Part shown: piece after piece, positions 9,220-18,745 of the stretch | Position numbering within the stretch: position 1 is the first letter of the stretch | Layout of the letters: every line of letters begins with the position of its first letter | Assembly: GCA_051201675.1 (NCBI GenBank) | Contig: CP179212.1 | Location: 1,798,001 to 1,862,000 of the forward strand | Direction: 5' to 3' | Source: HTCC2207 sp002685195 | GTDB lineage: Bacteria > Pseudomonadota > Gammaproteobacteria > Pseudomonadales > Porticoccaceae | Length of the DNA stretch: 64,000 bases | The notes under the pieces: model-generated | Seen by the model: the letters and a program-made list of their open reading frames with translations, nothing else | The model's database searches: none | Told to the model about the DNA's origin: nothing | Translations under genes and position numbers: made by a program

Positions 9220-9348
9220 GCAGGGCTCCAATGTCTAAAAAAAATGATTATTTATGTTTTACGCGTTAGGTTGACGTCTCATTTCGCTCGGCCGATATTA
9301 TACATAGTAAAGTGTATATTCTCATTACGATCGCGAATTAAATTCTGA

Positions 9349-10356
9349 TCACCCGAGAGGCTTTAGGCCTACAGCTTTTCGCACAATCGAAATTAATTCG
9401 GCACTATAAACTCGCGCTTTTTCAGCGCCTGCGCGCAGCACAACCTCAACCTCAACAGGATTTTCAATCAACTCAATGTATCTCTCACGAGGCTCTGCCA
9501 AATGGCCATTAATTAACTCAAATAACTGCTGCTTTGCCTCCCCCCATGCAATTCCATCAGCAAAAGCTGTGCGCATATCGATAGATTGCTCTGCTGAGGC
9601 AAAAGCCTGCCAAATCTGAAATACAGTGGATTCATCTGGGTTTTTGGGCTGGCCCGGTTCCAATAAATTGGTTTTGATTTTATTGATATGCTTTCTGAGT
9701 TTCTTTTCACTCAAGAATAGAGGAATAGTATTACCGTAACTCTTACTCATCTTACGTCCATCCAACCCTTGTAAAACAGCTACATCGTCATCTACCTGTG
9801 CTTCAGGCAGAACAAAATGCTCTCCATAATGATGGTTAAACCGTTGCGCTATGTCTCGAGCCATTTCAATATGTTGTATTTGATCTCGACCAACAGGAAT
9901 TTTGTGGGCGTTGAACATCAAAATATCCGCTGCCATAAGAATTGGGTAACTAAACAGACCCATGGTGACGCCAAAATCTGCGTCATCGCCATTTTCTTCG
10001 TTCAGTTGCACTGCGCCTTTGTATGCGTGGGCTCTATTGACTAATCCCTTCGCAGTCATGCAGGTCAGTAACCAAGTCAATTCAGGAATCTCAGGGATAT
10101 CTGATTGACGGTAGAAAGTCACTTTATTTGGATCTAAACCCAGTGCTAGCCATGCTGCTGCTATTTCCAAGGTCGATTGATGAACTATCTCAGGATCTTG
10201 GCATTTAATAAGTGAGTGATAATCAGCTAGAAAAAAGAACGAGTCATAATCACCACTGAGGCTCGCTTCGACAGCAGGCCTAATGGCCCCAACGTAGTTT
10301 CCTAAGTGAGGTGCTCCGGAGGTTGTAATGCCCGTTAAAACGCGCCGTTTACTCAT
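9349..10356 (-). CDS. trpS: Tryptophanyl-tRNA synthetase
   Basis: The product has 335 residues, normal for bacterial TrpRS. The class I HIGH-like motif is in SGAPHLGNYVGA near the N-terminus and the KMSKS motif is GRKMSKSYGN. The tryptophan-pocket segment containing GRDQIQHIEMARD is present. It charges tRNA-Trp in the cytosol. It is spaced 49 bases from the aminopeptidase gene upstream on the same strand. Confidence 0.97.
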   Translation of the reverse strand: MSKRRVLTGITTSGAPHLGNYVGAIRPAVEASLSGDYDSFFFLADYHSLIKCQDPEIVHQSTLEIAAAWLALGLDPNKVTFYRQSDIPEIPELTWLLTCMTAKGLVNRAHAYKGAVQLNEENGDDADFGVTMGLFSYPILMAADILMFNAHKIPVGRDQIQHIEMARDIAQRFNHHYGEHFVLPEAQVDDDVAVLQGLDGRKMSKSYGNTIPLFLSEKKLRKHINKIKTNLLEPGQPKNPDESTVFQIWQAFASAEQSIDMRTAFADGIAWGEAKQQLFELINGHLAEPRERYIELIENPVEVEVVLRAGAEKARVYSAELISIVRKAVGLKPLG

Positions 10357-10405
10357 AAATTATTTGCCGCCTTAATAGAGACTCCATCATACCGCTTAAC
10401 CACAG

Positions 10406-11713
10406 TTACTCAACCTCAATACTTGAGTTCAATGGTCTATTAAAGAACTCTATTAACACATTAGAAAGTCTTATCGGATCCTCGATGCCAGTCATTTCTC
10501 GGCAAGAGTGCATCGCTAACTGAGGGATACCAACATCCAAAGTCGGCACTCCAAGTCTACCTGATGTTATTGGTCCAATAGTACTCCCACAACCTAGATC
10601 GTTTCTCGATACAAAATGCTGCACGGGTACATCGATATCGCTACATAATTGCTTGAAGAGACTCGATGTTATGCTGTTGGTGGCATACCGTTGCTTGACA
10701 TTCACCTTCACAACAGGACCTCCGTTCAGCGCTGGCATATGTCCAGCATCATGTTTGTTTGCAAAATTAGGGTGCGTTGCATGAGCATTATCGCAAGAGA
10801 TCATTAAGGATTTAGTAATGACTCTACTAACCATTTCACTTGAAGTATTAACGGCACACAGCCGTGCAACGATAGACTCCAAGAACGGCCCATCTGCCCC
10901 TATGGCAGATACACTGCCTACTTCTTCATGATCATTGCAAACCATTAAAGAAGTCTGCTCACTATTAGTGTTTACAATGGACTGGGTCGCCACAAAACAG
11001 CTTAAAAGATTATCCAACCTTGCCGAAGTAATAAACTCGTGATTTAAACCGACGATTGCAGCTGGTTGCGTGTCATATAGACAGAGCTCATAGTCAATAA
11101 CCTTATCTTCTTTCCCCAAGAAGTGTTCTGCTAGTAAATTTCTGAACGAAGTAGAGCCTGCACATTGCATTAATATCGGGGTTATGTCCGTCTGGGCGTT
11201 AATGGAGCGATCCTTGTTAGCCTCTCGATCCAAATGAATCGCCAAACTGGGTATCGTTGCGACCGCTCGCTCAAAATCAACAAGCTTTTGCTTAAGATTT
11301 TGCTTTTTATCCCTATACACAAGCCGTCCTGCAATAGATAAATCTCGGTCAAACCATGGATTTAAAAGCGCTCCACCGTACACCTCAACCCCTAACTGAA
11401 AATATCCTTGTTTATTAACTTCAGGCTGAGGTTTAACCATAAGACATGGACTATCTGTATGGGCACCAACCATCTTAATGCCCATATCAACGATATCTTC
11501 TTTCCCTACGACAAAAGCTATAATTGACGAACCATTGCGTGTAACAAAATATTTTTCTCCGACTGAGAGCGACCAACTATCAGACTCTTTAAGCTCGGTA
11601 AATCCTGCGCCCAAAAGAGTTTTTGTCATCTCGAGCACTGCATGAAATGGCGTAGGCGATGCGTCTAAAAAACGCGTCAAATCAGCATTAAATTTTTCTC
11701 TATCTCGCAACAT
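10406..11713 (-). CDS. apeB: M18-family aminopeptidase (aspartyl aminopeptidase type)
   Basis: The product has 435 residues, typical for M18. Metal and catalytic motifs can be read in order: GAHTDSPCLMVKP (His ligand and Asp), the tract SARLDNLLSC, NDHEEVGSVSA (catalytic and ligand Glu) and the C-terminal AMHSCREM (His ligand). These are dizinc peptidases of the cytosol that remove N-terminal residues, often acidic ones. The exact specificity cannot be read from the sequence. Confidence 0.9.
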   Translation of the reverse strand: MLRDREKFNADLTRFLDASPTPFHAVLEMTKTLLGAGFTELKESDSWSLSVGEKYFVTRNGSSIIAFVVGKEDIVDMGIKMVGAHTDSPCLMVKPQPEVNKQGYFQLGVEVYGGALLNPWFDRDLSIAGRLVYRDKKQNLKQKLVDFERAVATIPSLAIHLDREANKDRSINAQTDITPILMQCAGSTSFRNLLAEHFLGKEDKVIDYELCLYDTQPAAIVGLNHEFITSARLDNLLSCFVATQSIVNTNSEQTSLMVCNDHEEVGSVSAIGADGPFLESIVARLCAVNTSSEMVSRVITKSLMISCDNAHATHPNFANKHDAGHMPALNGGPVVKVNVKQRYATNSITSSLFKQLCSDIDVPVQHFVSRNDLGCGSTIGPITSGRLGVPTLDVGIPQLAMHSCREMTGIEDPIRLSNVLIEFFNRPLNSSIEVE

Positions 11714-11799
11714 TTTTATAGGTTCCGTTTAAATACATCGATTAAAGATCTAGTAACGCATTATAGAAGCTTGTGGTCTGTGAGAACACTCACCCATAA

Positions 11800-12669
11800 C
11801 TAAGATTTCAAACGGGCTAAAAGACTAGAAGTATCCCAGCGATTACCACCTAACTTTTGAACCTCAGAGTAAAATTGATCCACCATTAAGGTAACAGGCA
11901 ACGAACTTCCATTTCTTTCCGCCTCCTCAAGAGCAAATGAGAGGTCTTTTCGCATCCACTCGACGGCAAAACCGTGTTCATACTCATCAGCGAGCATAGT
12001 TTGGTAGCGATTATCCATTTGCCATGACTGAGCGGCGCCTTTTGATATCACTTCTACCACTTGATGAGCATTGAGACCAGCCCGCTCAGCAAAATTAAGT
12101 CCCTCGGCGAGTCCTTGCACTAGTCCCGCAATACATATTTGGTTGACCATCTTGCAAAGTTGCCCACTGCCAGCAGGGCCCATCAGATTGACTGCCTTAG
12201 CGTAGGAGTTGATTGCTTCAATGACTCGAAGGAAGTCCGACTCCTGTCCTCCACACATTACCGTAAGCTGACCATTCTCTGCTCCTTGTTGACCTCCAGA
12301 TACCGGAGCATCGACAAAACCAACCTTATTTCTTTTTGCTTCGGCAGCCAGTTGATGTGCCAGTTTTGCTGAGGTGGTTGTGTGATCAACAAGAACAGCA
12401 CCCGCAGTCATACCAGAAAAAACGCCATCTTTCCCGAATGTTACAGCGGCAACATCATCATCATTACCTACACAGATAAATACGATATCTGCATCTTTGG
12501 CTACATCCGCTGGGGTAGGTTTGAGAGCTCCTGAGTATTGTTTTAACCATGTTTCTGCGGTTTTATGAGTCCGGTTATATACCGATACTGAATACCCTCT
12601 TTTAGATAGCCAACCTGCCATGGGAAATCCCATAACCCCGAGGCCTACAAAAGCAACCTTAGTGCCCAT
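11800..12669 (-). CDS. NAD(P)-dependent beta-hydroxyacid dehydrogenase (3-hydroxyisobutyrate dehydrogenase family)
   Basis: The product has 289 residues. The N-terminal Rossmann motif GLGVMGFPMAGWLSKRGY, the substrate loop PVSGGQQGAENGQLTVMCGG and the catalytic-lysine helix GSGQLCKMVNQI mark the 6-phosphogluconate-dehydrogenase-like family. That family includes 3-hydroxyisobutyrate dehydrogenase and tartronate semialdehyde reductase. The NAD versus NADP preference and the substrate cannot be assigned. It lies 1 base from the tsaB stop and is probably cotranscribed with it. Confidence 0.85.
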   Translation of the reverse strand: MGTKVAFVGLGVMGFPMAGWLSKRGYSVSVYNRTHKTAETWLKQYSGALKPTPADVAKDADIVFICVGNDDDVAAVTFGKDGVFSGMTAGAVLVDHTTTSAKLAHQLAAEAKRNKVGFVDAPVSGGQQGAENGQLTVMCGGQESDFLRVIEAINSYAKAVNLMGPAGSGQLCKMVNQICIAGLVQGLAEGLNFAERAGLNAHQVVEVISKGAAQSWQMDNRYQTMLADEYEHGFAVEWMRKDLSFALEEAERNGSSLPVTLMVDQFYSEVQKLGGNRWDTSSLLARLKS

Positions 12670-12670
12670 A

Positions 12671-13390
12671 CTATACTTCCCTAATTCGCTTTCTTTTTTG
12701 CCATGCCTCTGTACCGCGCAGATAGACCAAATCTATTGCACTTATGGCCTTTCCCTCACCTTTGTTATATTTGGGTAAGGCAATCCCTAAAAGATCCACA
12801 GCGTTTGGATATACGTGGGTCAAAAGCTCCGACCATTCACCCCCAGATGACAATAGCTTGTCTCCATCACCAATAATTGCATTTGGCGAGAGTTCCTGCA
12901 GCCACTTGATGGCATCTTCAGCTTTAAGTAAACGGTCATCGTGACAAGTTGAAATTTGCCCGTCAAAATCCACATCATAACAACCACAGTTAAACTCTCC
13001 CATCCGGGCATCAAGGATAACCATGACTCTCTGATTACCATAAGACTCGGCTGGCAGGGCATTAGCTCTCATTGTACGCGTATAGGTAGCGACCATAACC
13101 TCGAGCGAAGATACTGGCACAACCGGGATATCCAAACCAAATGCTAGGCCTTGTGCTGTAGCGAACCCAATACGTAGCCCTGTAAATGAACCTGGGCCGA
13201 CAGATACGCTAAGTGCATCTAGTTTGTTAACTTCTACAGATAACTCAAGGAGAACCTCATTAATCATCTTCATGACCAGCTGAGTATGTGAACGCGGTTC
13301 TTGAGCGTAACGAAATGCATCTCCCGAAGCACTATGCAGCGCTACGGAACACGCGTCTGTTGAAGTTTCTATCGCAAGAATTGATGTCAT
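12671..13390 (-). CDS. tsaB: tRNA threonylcarbamoyladenosine biosynthesis protein TsaB
   Basis: The product has 239 residues. The N-terminal ASKHA-fold strand ILAIETSTDACSVAL and the motif SVGPGSFTGLRIGFATAQGLAF are diagnostic for TsaB. It has no ATPase metal site of its own and acts as partner of TsaD and TsaE in making t6A on tRNAs that read ANN codons. It is followed by the dehydrogenase gene and preceded by adk on the same strand. Confidence 0.95.
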   Translation of the reverse strand: MTSILAIETSTDACSVALHSASGDAFRYAQEPRSHTQLVMKMINEVLLELSVEVNKLDALSVSVGPGSFTGLRIGFATAQGLAFGLDIPVVPVSSLEVMVATYTRTMRANALPAESYGNQRVMVILDARMGEFNCGCYDVDFDGQISTCHDDRLLKAEDAIKWLQELSPNAIIGDGDKLLSSGGEWSELLTHVYPNAVDLLGIALPKYNKGEGKAISAIDLVYLRGTEAWQKRKRIREV

Positions 13391-13465
13391 TACTAGCCTT
13401 TAAATCTTGGATTTCGTGAAAAATAGAGAAAGTGCCCATTCAATACGCCATTGAGCGTTGAGCAT

Positions 13466-14116
13466 TTACTCCATTGCAGCCACTAATCTTGCCTGAACAT
13501 CAGAGAGTAACCCCAAACCATTCACTGTTGAGAATTTTGGAGATTGAGACTGTAAATCTTCTAACTCTGTGTAGAATTTCACCAGCGGTTTGGTCTGCTC
13601 GTGATAGACAGAAAGCCTATTACGCACAGTATCTTCAAGATCATCCAATCTCTGAACCAAAGGCTCTCCAGTATCGTCGTCAAACCCAGTGACCTTGGGT
13701 GGGTTGTGCTCAACATGGTAGACCCGTCCAGAATTCTCGTGAACTCTGCGGCCGCTTAAACGAGAAACAATCTCTTCGTCATCCACACTAATCTCAACCA
13801 CTACATCGATTTTTATTCCAGCGTCGCTAATAGCTTGAGCTTGAGGGATGGTGCGAGGAAATCCATCAAACAAGAATCCATTTTCACAATCGCTCTGGTT
13901 AATTCGTTCTTTAACCAAAGCAATGATTAAGTCATCCGAAACTAGCCCTCCAGACTCCATAATCCCTTTCACCTGAGATCCTAATTCAGAGCCAGACTTA
14001 ACTGCTGCTCGCAACATATCACCAGTAGATATCTGCGGAACAGAGTACTGTTCGGTAATAAACTTCGCTTGAGTGCCCTTCCCTGCACCTGGGGGACCTA
14101 ATAAAATGACTCTCAT
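13466..14116 (-). CDS. adk: Adenylate kinase
   Basis: The product has 216 residues. The P-loop is GPPGAGKGTQAKF, the AMP-binding part is STGDMLRAAVKSGS, and FDGFPRTIPQAQA is the standard NMP-kinase signature. The LID domain is long-form but has no four-cysteine zinc site (RRVHENSGRVYHVEHNPP), as in the gammaproteobacterial enzymes stabilised by hydrogen bonds. A GAGGAAT ribosome site precedes the ATG. The 210-base gap upstream contains no gene that I can support. Confidence 0.97.
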   Translation of the reverse strand: MRVILLGPPGAGKGTQAKFITEQYSVPQISTGDMLRAAVKSGSELGSQVKGIMESGGLVSDDLIIALVKERINQSDCENGFLFDGFPRTIPQAQAISDAGIKIDVVVEISVDDEEIVSRLSGRRVHENSGRVYHVEHNPPKVTGFDDDTGEPLVQRLDDLEDTVRNRLSVYHEQTKPLVKFYTELEDLQSQSPKFSTVNGLGLLSDVQARLVAAME

Positions 14117-14326
14117 TACGGCTATTCCTCAATTAACTATCGCTTACAGCTATTGGTTGAAACCTAGCCATAAGCTCATATTTTGATCTCGCTATCTAGA
14201 TAGATAGAACGTCTGACGAGACCGGTAAATCGGCCGAGTACGATACACGTAATGCCATAACTGGACAACCCTGCCCTTGTTATAAGGTATATGCTTTTAC
14301 CCAATTAACTAGGCCACTCTGGCTTG

Positions 14327-15145
14327 TTATTCAGCCTTCTTGACCTCAAGCCATAGTAACTCTAACTGCTCAACTGAATGATCATGAATGCTTTTATCTC
14401 CAACAAGATCCTCCATCGCACCAAAGCGTCTACTAAATTTTTCATTAGCATGCCGCATTGCAGTTTCAGGATCGATCTTTAAGTGTCTAGCCAAATTGAC
14501 ACAACTGAACAACAAATCTCCTAATTCGTCAGCGACTGCTGCAATATCTCCCCGTTGAATTTCTACCTCAAGCTCGCGGAGCTCCTCATTAATTTTATCA
14601 ATCACCGGCCCCATATCTGTCCAGTCGAAACCCACGGTTGCCGCTCGTTTTTGTAGCTTTAAGGCTCGACTAAGGGCTGGCAGAGCAAGAGGTATGTCAT
14701 CAAGGGTCTTTTGAGAGCCTTTATTTTCTCTCTCTTGCTTTTTAATCGATTCCCAGGCTTCTTTAATATCGTCAATTTGCGTATCTGAAAGATTATCTCT
14801 AACTGACTCTAATGTTCCTTCGGGGAACACATGGGGATGTCTTCTAATCAATTTATCAGTGATAGATGATGTAACTCGATCAAAATCGAACTGCCCCTGC
14901 TCTTCACCTATTTGGCTATAAAATATAATTTGAAAAAGTAAATCCCCTAGCTCTTCGTTAAGATGCTCCGTGTCATTTCTTTCAATGGCATCAACGACCT
15001 CATATACCTCTTCAATGGTATGACTTGTGATAGTTTGGAGGGTCTGCTTTAAGTCCCAAGGGCATCCTGTTTGAGGATCTCGTAAACGCCGCATTAAATA
15101 GCGCAGGTCATTAATTGTGTAATTTTTCACTATCTCATCACTCAT
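14327..15145 (-). CDS. mazG: Nucleoside triphosphate pyrophosphohydrolase MazG
   Basis: The product has 272 residues, close to E. coli MazG, with two tandem MazG domains. The first has GCPWDLKQT and the metal-binding EE-x12-E/ELGDLLFQI pattern, and the second has the matching ADELGDLLFSCVNLAR. It hydrolyses NTPs to NMP and pyrophosphate. It follows acpS by 11 bases, so it is probably the last gene of the lepA-lepB-rnc-era-recO-acpS string. Confidence 0.95.
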   Translation of the reverse strand: MSDEIVKNYTINDLRYLMRRLRDPQTGCPWDLKQTLQTITSHTIEEVYEVVDAIERNDTEHLNEELGDLLFQIIFYSQIGEEQGQFDFDRVTSSITDKLIRRHPHVFPEGTLESVRDNLSDTQIDDIKEAWESIKKQERENKGSQKTLDDIPLALPALSRALKLQKRAATVGFDWTDMGPVIDKINEELRELEVEIQRGDIAAVADELGDLLFSCVNLARHLKIDPETAMRHANEKFSRRFGAMEDLVGDKSIHDHSVEQLELLWLEVKKAE

Positions 15146-15156
15146 AGGAGTAGATC

Positions 15157-15534
15157 CTAACTAGATAAAACAGCATAGGCAATTGCGTAATCTCTTTCAT
15201 CAGCAATACTAATTAGCACAACCGACCCCTCTTTTTTAGCGAGTATTTTAGCCGCACCCCCTGACAAGCTTATTTGAGGTGCTCCTTTAACATCATTAGT
15301 TATGACCATATCCTGAAAACTCACTCCATGGCCAATACCAGTCCCCAAAGCTTTAGCTACTGCTTCTTTTGCCGCAAAACGCTTGGCTAAAAAAGCAGCT
15401 TTTTGGTGGCTCTGCTGATACTGCTCTTGTTCGGATTCAGTCAAAATACGTTCTACAAATTTATCCCCTTGGCGATTCAGGACGTCTGAAATTCTTCCTA
15501 TTTCAACGATGTCAGTACCGATACCTATAACCAT
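15157..15534 (-). CDS. acpS: Holo-[acyl-carrier-protein] synthase
   Basis: The product has 125 residues. IGIGTDIVEIGRI carries the magnesium-binding Asp and KRFAAKEAVAKALGTGI carries the second metal ligand and the CoA site. It transfers 4'-phosphopantetheine from CoA to apo-ACP. It starts with ATG preceded by AGGA. In many gammaproteobacteria pdxJ lies between recO and acpS; here only 23 bases separate them and pdxJ is absent. Confidence 0.96.
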   Translation of the reverse strand: MVIGIGTDIVEIGRISDVLNRQGDKFVERILTESEQEQYQQSHQKAAFLAKRFAAKEAVAKALGTGIGHGVSFQDMVITNDVKGAPQISLSGGAAKILAKKEGSVVLISIADERDYAIAYAVLSS

Positions 15535-15557
15535 TAATATTGTCCTTTAAACTTTGT

Positions 15558-16289
15558 CTAATCTTGGGCTACAGAATTAGCCAAGTGTTGACGATAGAGT
15601 TCACGACTATGCAATTTACGCCCATCAAGATAAAAGTCTATCACGCTACGTAAAAGCTGTTTTGCAGTTAAAATCACCGACTTATGATCAAACTCACTCT
15701 CTGATAAAGCCATAAGATCTGACCCTCTGAATACACCAGGCGTTGCCTTACTTTGATTAGAACACTCAACCAAGCCTCGTTCAGGGATATATTTATAAAA
15801 CTTATCTGCATCGAGAGATTCGCCAGACTCAGCCTCTGTATCAATAGCCAGACCATAACCCAGTTCCTCTAGGAGGCTCATTTCAAGCTGCCGCAGTTTG
15901 AGCTCACTTAACTGCCCAGAACTCATATGAGCGAAGTACTGTTGGTATTGATCATAGAGATGTTCGTGAGGATCATACTCATGAAGAAGACGATAAAACA
16001 ATTCATTAACATAGAGCCCTGTGAACAGACATTCACTTTGCAAAAACAGGGGGCTGTGAGTCGCGTCAGCCTGGGTAAGCGTCTTCAAATCACCGCGACC
16101 TTGCCAACTAAATTGATGTTCTGTGTAAGGAAAAAGAGCCCGAGTAACACCTTTTTTATTAGGCTTTCTATAGCCTTTTGCTACACAGCGGACACGACCG
16201 TAATTTTTAGTAAATAAATCGACTAAAAGACTGGTTTCACGGTAGGGTCTTGTATGTAACACAAACCCAACTTCAGAATCAGTCTTCAC
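15558..16289 (-). CDS. recO: DNA repair protein RecO
   Basis: The product has 243 residues: an N-terminal OB fold (GFVLHTRPYRETSLLVDLFT, then RVRCVAKGYRKPNKKG) and a helical C-terminal domain. RecO helps RecR load RecA on SSB-covered gaps. It uses a GTG start with AGGAG just upstream and lies 6 bases after era. Confidence 0.95.
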   Translation of the reverse strand: MKTDSEVGFVLHTRPYRETSLLVDLFTKNYGRVRCVAKGYRKPNKKGVTRALFPYTEHQFSWQGRGDLKTLTQADATHSPLFLQSECLFTGLYVNELFYRLLHEYDPHEHLYDQYQQYFAHMSSGQLSELKLRQLEMSLLEELGYGLAIDTEAESGESLDADKFYKYIPERGLVECSNQSKATPGVFRGSDLMALSESEFDHKSVILTAKQLLRSVIDFYLDGRKLHSRELYRQHLANSVAQD

Positions 16290-16295
16290 TATCTC

Positions 16296-17195
16296 CTACT
16301 CATCCATGTAACCCAGGCTTCGCAAAGCGCGCTCATCATCAGACCAGCCACTGCGGACCTTTACCCACGTTCTCAGCATCACCTTAGAATCCAATAGACT
16401 TTCAATGTCAGCGCGAGACTGCTCACCAATTTTTTTAATACGTTCACCCTTTGTGCCAATAATAATTTTTTTCTGGCCATCTCGTTCAACTAATATAAGA
16501 GCATCAATATAGGTAATTTTCCCTTCTACGCGGAATTCCTCGATTTCCACGGTCACTTGGTAAGGAACCTCAGCCCCTAGTTGCCGAGTGATTTTTTCTC
16601 TTACAATTTCCGCTGCCAAAAACCGTTCGCTGCGATCTGTAATTTGATCCTCTGGAAAAAGATGATCTTTTTGCGGAATGTAAGACTTAATTTTTTCTTC
16701 CAATTCAGCAAGGTTTGTCTTTCTCAAAGCAGATAATGGGATTAACTCCACCGCATTAACCTTACTTGACAGAAATTCAAGGTGAGGTAAGAGTGCTTTT
16801 TTGTCCTCGATCATATCCACCTTATTAAGTGCGACAATCAAAGGGACCTTGTTATTAGACAAGTATTTCGCCACATACTCATCTGCCTCACTCCATTCAA
16901 AGCGGTCAACTACAAATATAACCAAATCAACATCTGAAATAACACTGGCCGCAGAGCGATTCATCACTCTATTAATTGCTCGCTCCTGGTTAGTATGAAT
17001 ACCTGGAGTATCTACAAATATCATTTGAATGTTGTCATTAGTTTTTATGCCGAGCAAAGTATGGCGGGTAGTCTGAGGTTTACGTGACGTAATACATAGC
17101 TTTTGGCCCAATATATGGTTCAATAAAGTAGACTTTCCAACATTAGGTCGACCAACAATAGCCACGTAACCACAGTAGGTATTTTCAGCTGTCAC
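16296..17195 (-). CDS. era: GTPase Era
   Basis: The product has 299 residues. G1 is GRPNVGKSTLLN, G3 is DTPGIH, G4 is NKVD and G5 is in PLSALR. The C-terminal KH domain has the GTKGERIKKIGEQSR segment. Era binds the 3' end of 16S rRNA during 30S maturation. The GTG start shares one base with the rnc stop, which suggests coupling as in E. coli rnc-era. Confidence 0.97.
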   Translation of the reverse strand: MTAENTYCGYVAIVGRPNVGKSTLLNHILGQKLCITSRKPQTTRHTLLGIKTNDNIQMIFVDTPGIHTNQERAINRVMNRSAASVISDVDLVIFVVDRFEWSEADEYVAKYLSNNKVPLIVALNKVDMIEDKKALLPHLEFLSSKVNAVELIPLSALRKTNLAELEEKIKSYIPQKDHLFPEDQITDRSERFLAAEIVREKITRQLGAEVPYQVTVEIEEFRVEGKITYIDALILVERDGQKKIIIGTKGERIKKIGEQSRADIESLLDSKVMLRTWVKVRSGWSDDERALRSLGYMDE

Positions 17196-17872
17196 TACTT
17201 TTTCTCCAATTGCGTTAATAATTGTTCTGCCACCATTTGCTCTGCTCTTCTCCTACTGCTTGCTGTAGCGCTCATCTCATCTTTGACCACATCTAGTTTA
17301 CAGCTTACTGTAAACAAACGACTGTGGGCCTCACCACCTGTTTTCACTAGTTGGTAGTCTGGCAAGGGTTCACCCCTTTTTTGCAACCATTCTTGGAGTG
17401 CAGTTTTGGGATCTTTTCCAGGCTTTACTTTTAAGGCGCTCTCGATAAAGGACCTGAACCACAACAAGATGCATTCTTTGGCCATCTCCATGCCCTTATC
17501 TAGATAAACTGCCCCAATAAGCGCCTCGACAGTGTCCCCAAGAATCGAGTCACGACGATGACCACCGCTCTTCATTTCACCCGACCCAAGCAACAATTCT
17601 GATCCCAACTCTAACTCTTTTGCCACTTGCGCTAATGATTCACCGCGCACTATATGCGAGCGCATGGGGCTTAGCTCGCCCTCTCGAGCATCCGGAAACT
17701 GTCTATATAAAAGCTCTGTTATGACTAATCCTAGAATCGAATCCCCAAGAAACTCCAACCGTTCATTATTGAGACCAGAAAAGCTGCGATGGGACAGTGC
17801 TAACAATAATAGCTCGGGGTTATCAAATTGATAGCCAAGTCTTCGCTCGAGTTGTGCAATATTAGCAGCCAC
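17195..17872 (-). CDS. rnc: Ribonuclease III
   Basis: The product has 225 residues. The RNase III signature NERLEFLGDSILGLVITELL and the second metal site near DTVEALIGAVYLDKG form the catalytic domain, with a C-terminal double-stranded RNA-binding domain from about residue 153. It cleaves double-stranded RNA in rRNA precursors and some mRNAs. The likely start is GTG. It lies between lepB and era in the conserved order. Confidence 0.97.
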   Translation of the reverse strand: MAANIAQLERRLGYQFDNPELLLLALSHRSFSGLNNERLEFLGDSILGLVITELLYRQFPDAREGELSPMRSHIVRGESLAQVAKELELGSELLLGSGEMKSGGHRRDSILGDTVEALIGAVYLDKGMEMAKECILLWFRSFIESALKVKPGKDPKTALQEWLQKRGEPLPDYQLVKTGGEAHSRLFTVSCKLDVVKDEMSATASSRRRAEQMVAEQLLTQLEKK

Positions 17873-17974
17873 TGCAATACCTAGGATTTATGTTATTAAC
17901 CGACAGTATATTGTAAGAAAGAGCATCCCGACTGACTATTTTTTCATGGCCGGATAAAACTAGCTGTCGAACTT

Positions 17975-18706
17975 CTATTCGATTGATCCTGCTCGAGAGA
18001 AGCTAGGAACACTTAAAAAATCATCCCAAAACATCCAGCGTGCGAACGCCTTACCAACGATTCGGTCTTCGGGAACAGGTCCCCAAACGCGACTATCGCT
18101 CGAATTGTCTCGGTTGTCCCCCATCATGAAATAGTGCCCTTGAGGCACTACCGTTGAAAAATTCTGACTCAAGCGGCTTGGCGGCGTACGCTTTTGAATC
18201 AAATGCTCAACACCATCAAGATTCTCTATCATGACTTGAGATCGAGGCGCTCCGGGCTCAACTAACGACGATTCTTGGCCCATAGCTTCATTATTAACGT
18301 ACAGTATTCCATTGATAACACTGATTTTATCTCCGGGCAATCCGACTAAACGCTTGATGAAATAGCGAGTCTCATGAGGCGGGAAAAACACAATGACATC
18401 TCCCCGCTTGGGCGTATCAACATCAAATAACTTAGTTCTAACAACTGGTAGCCTGATGCCATAATTCCACTTACTTACCAATATAAAATCACCCACTTTC
18501 AGCGTAGGGACCATAGATTTAGAAGGAATCTGAAATGGCTCAATTATAAAAGAACGGAGTATTAACACCAAACCCAACACCGGCGCTAATGAACCTAAAA
18601 ACTCAACAATACCTTCGTCTGTTTTTACCCAAAATCGATTCAACAACCAGAAGAACGCTGTGATTACAAAAATCACCGTCAGTATCAGCTCAAAGTTCCA
18701 GTCCAT
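17975..18706 (-). CDS. lepB: Signal peptidase I
   Basis: The product has 243 residues, with two N-terminal membrane helices (about 5-23 and 38-56). The catalytic Ser64 is in PSKSMVPTLKVGD and the catalytic Lys118 in RYFIKRLVGLPGD. The GDNRDNSSDSRVWGPVP box is complete. It removes signal peptides on the periplasmic face of the inner membrane. It lies 39 bases after lepA, the usual lepA-lepB pair. Confidence 0.97.
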   Translation of the reverse strand: MDWNFELILTVIFVITAFFWLLNRFWVKTDEGIVEFLGSLAPVLGLVLILRSFIIEPFQIPSKSMVPTLKVGDFILVSKWNYGIRLPVVRTKLFDVDTPKRGDVIVFFPPHETRYFIKRLVGLPGDKISVINGILYVNNEAMGQESSLVEPGAPRSQVMIENLDGVEHLIQKRTPPSRLSQNFSTVVPQGHYFMMGDNRDNSSDSRVWGPVPEDRIVGKAFARWMFWDDFLSVPSFSRAGSIE

Positions 18707-18745
18707 CTCAAATAATCCTTTTGTTAAACCATTTTCTCGGTGCAG

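Noticed and set aside
14192..14203. 12-base palindrome CTATCTAGATAG in the gap between mazG and adk
   Set aside because: It is short, AT-rich and next to repeated GATA units. There is no geometry linking it to a promoter, and no RNA gene or small frame could be supported in this 210-base gap.
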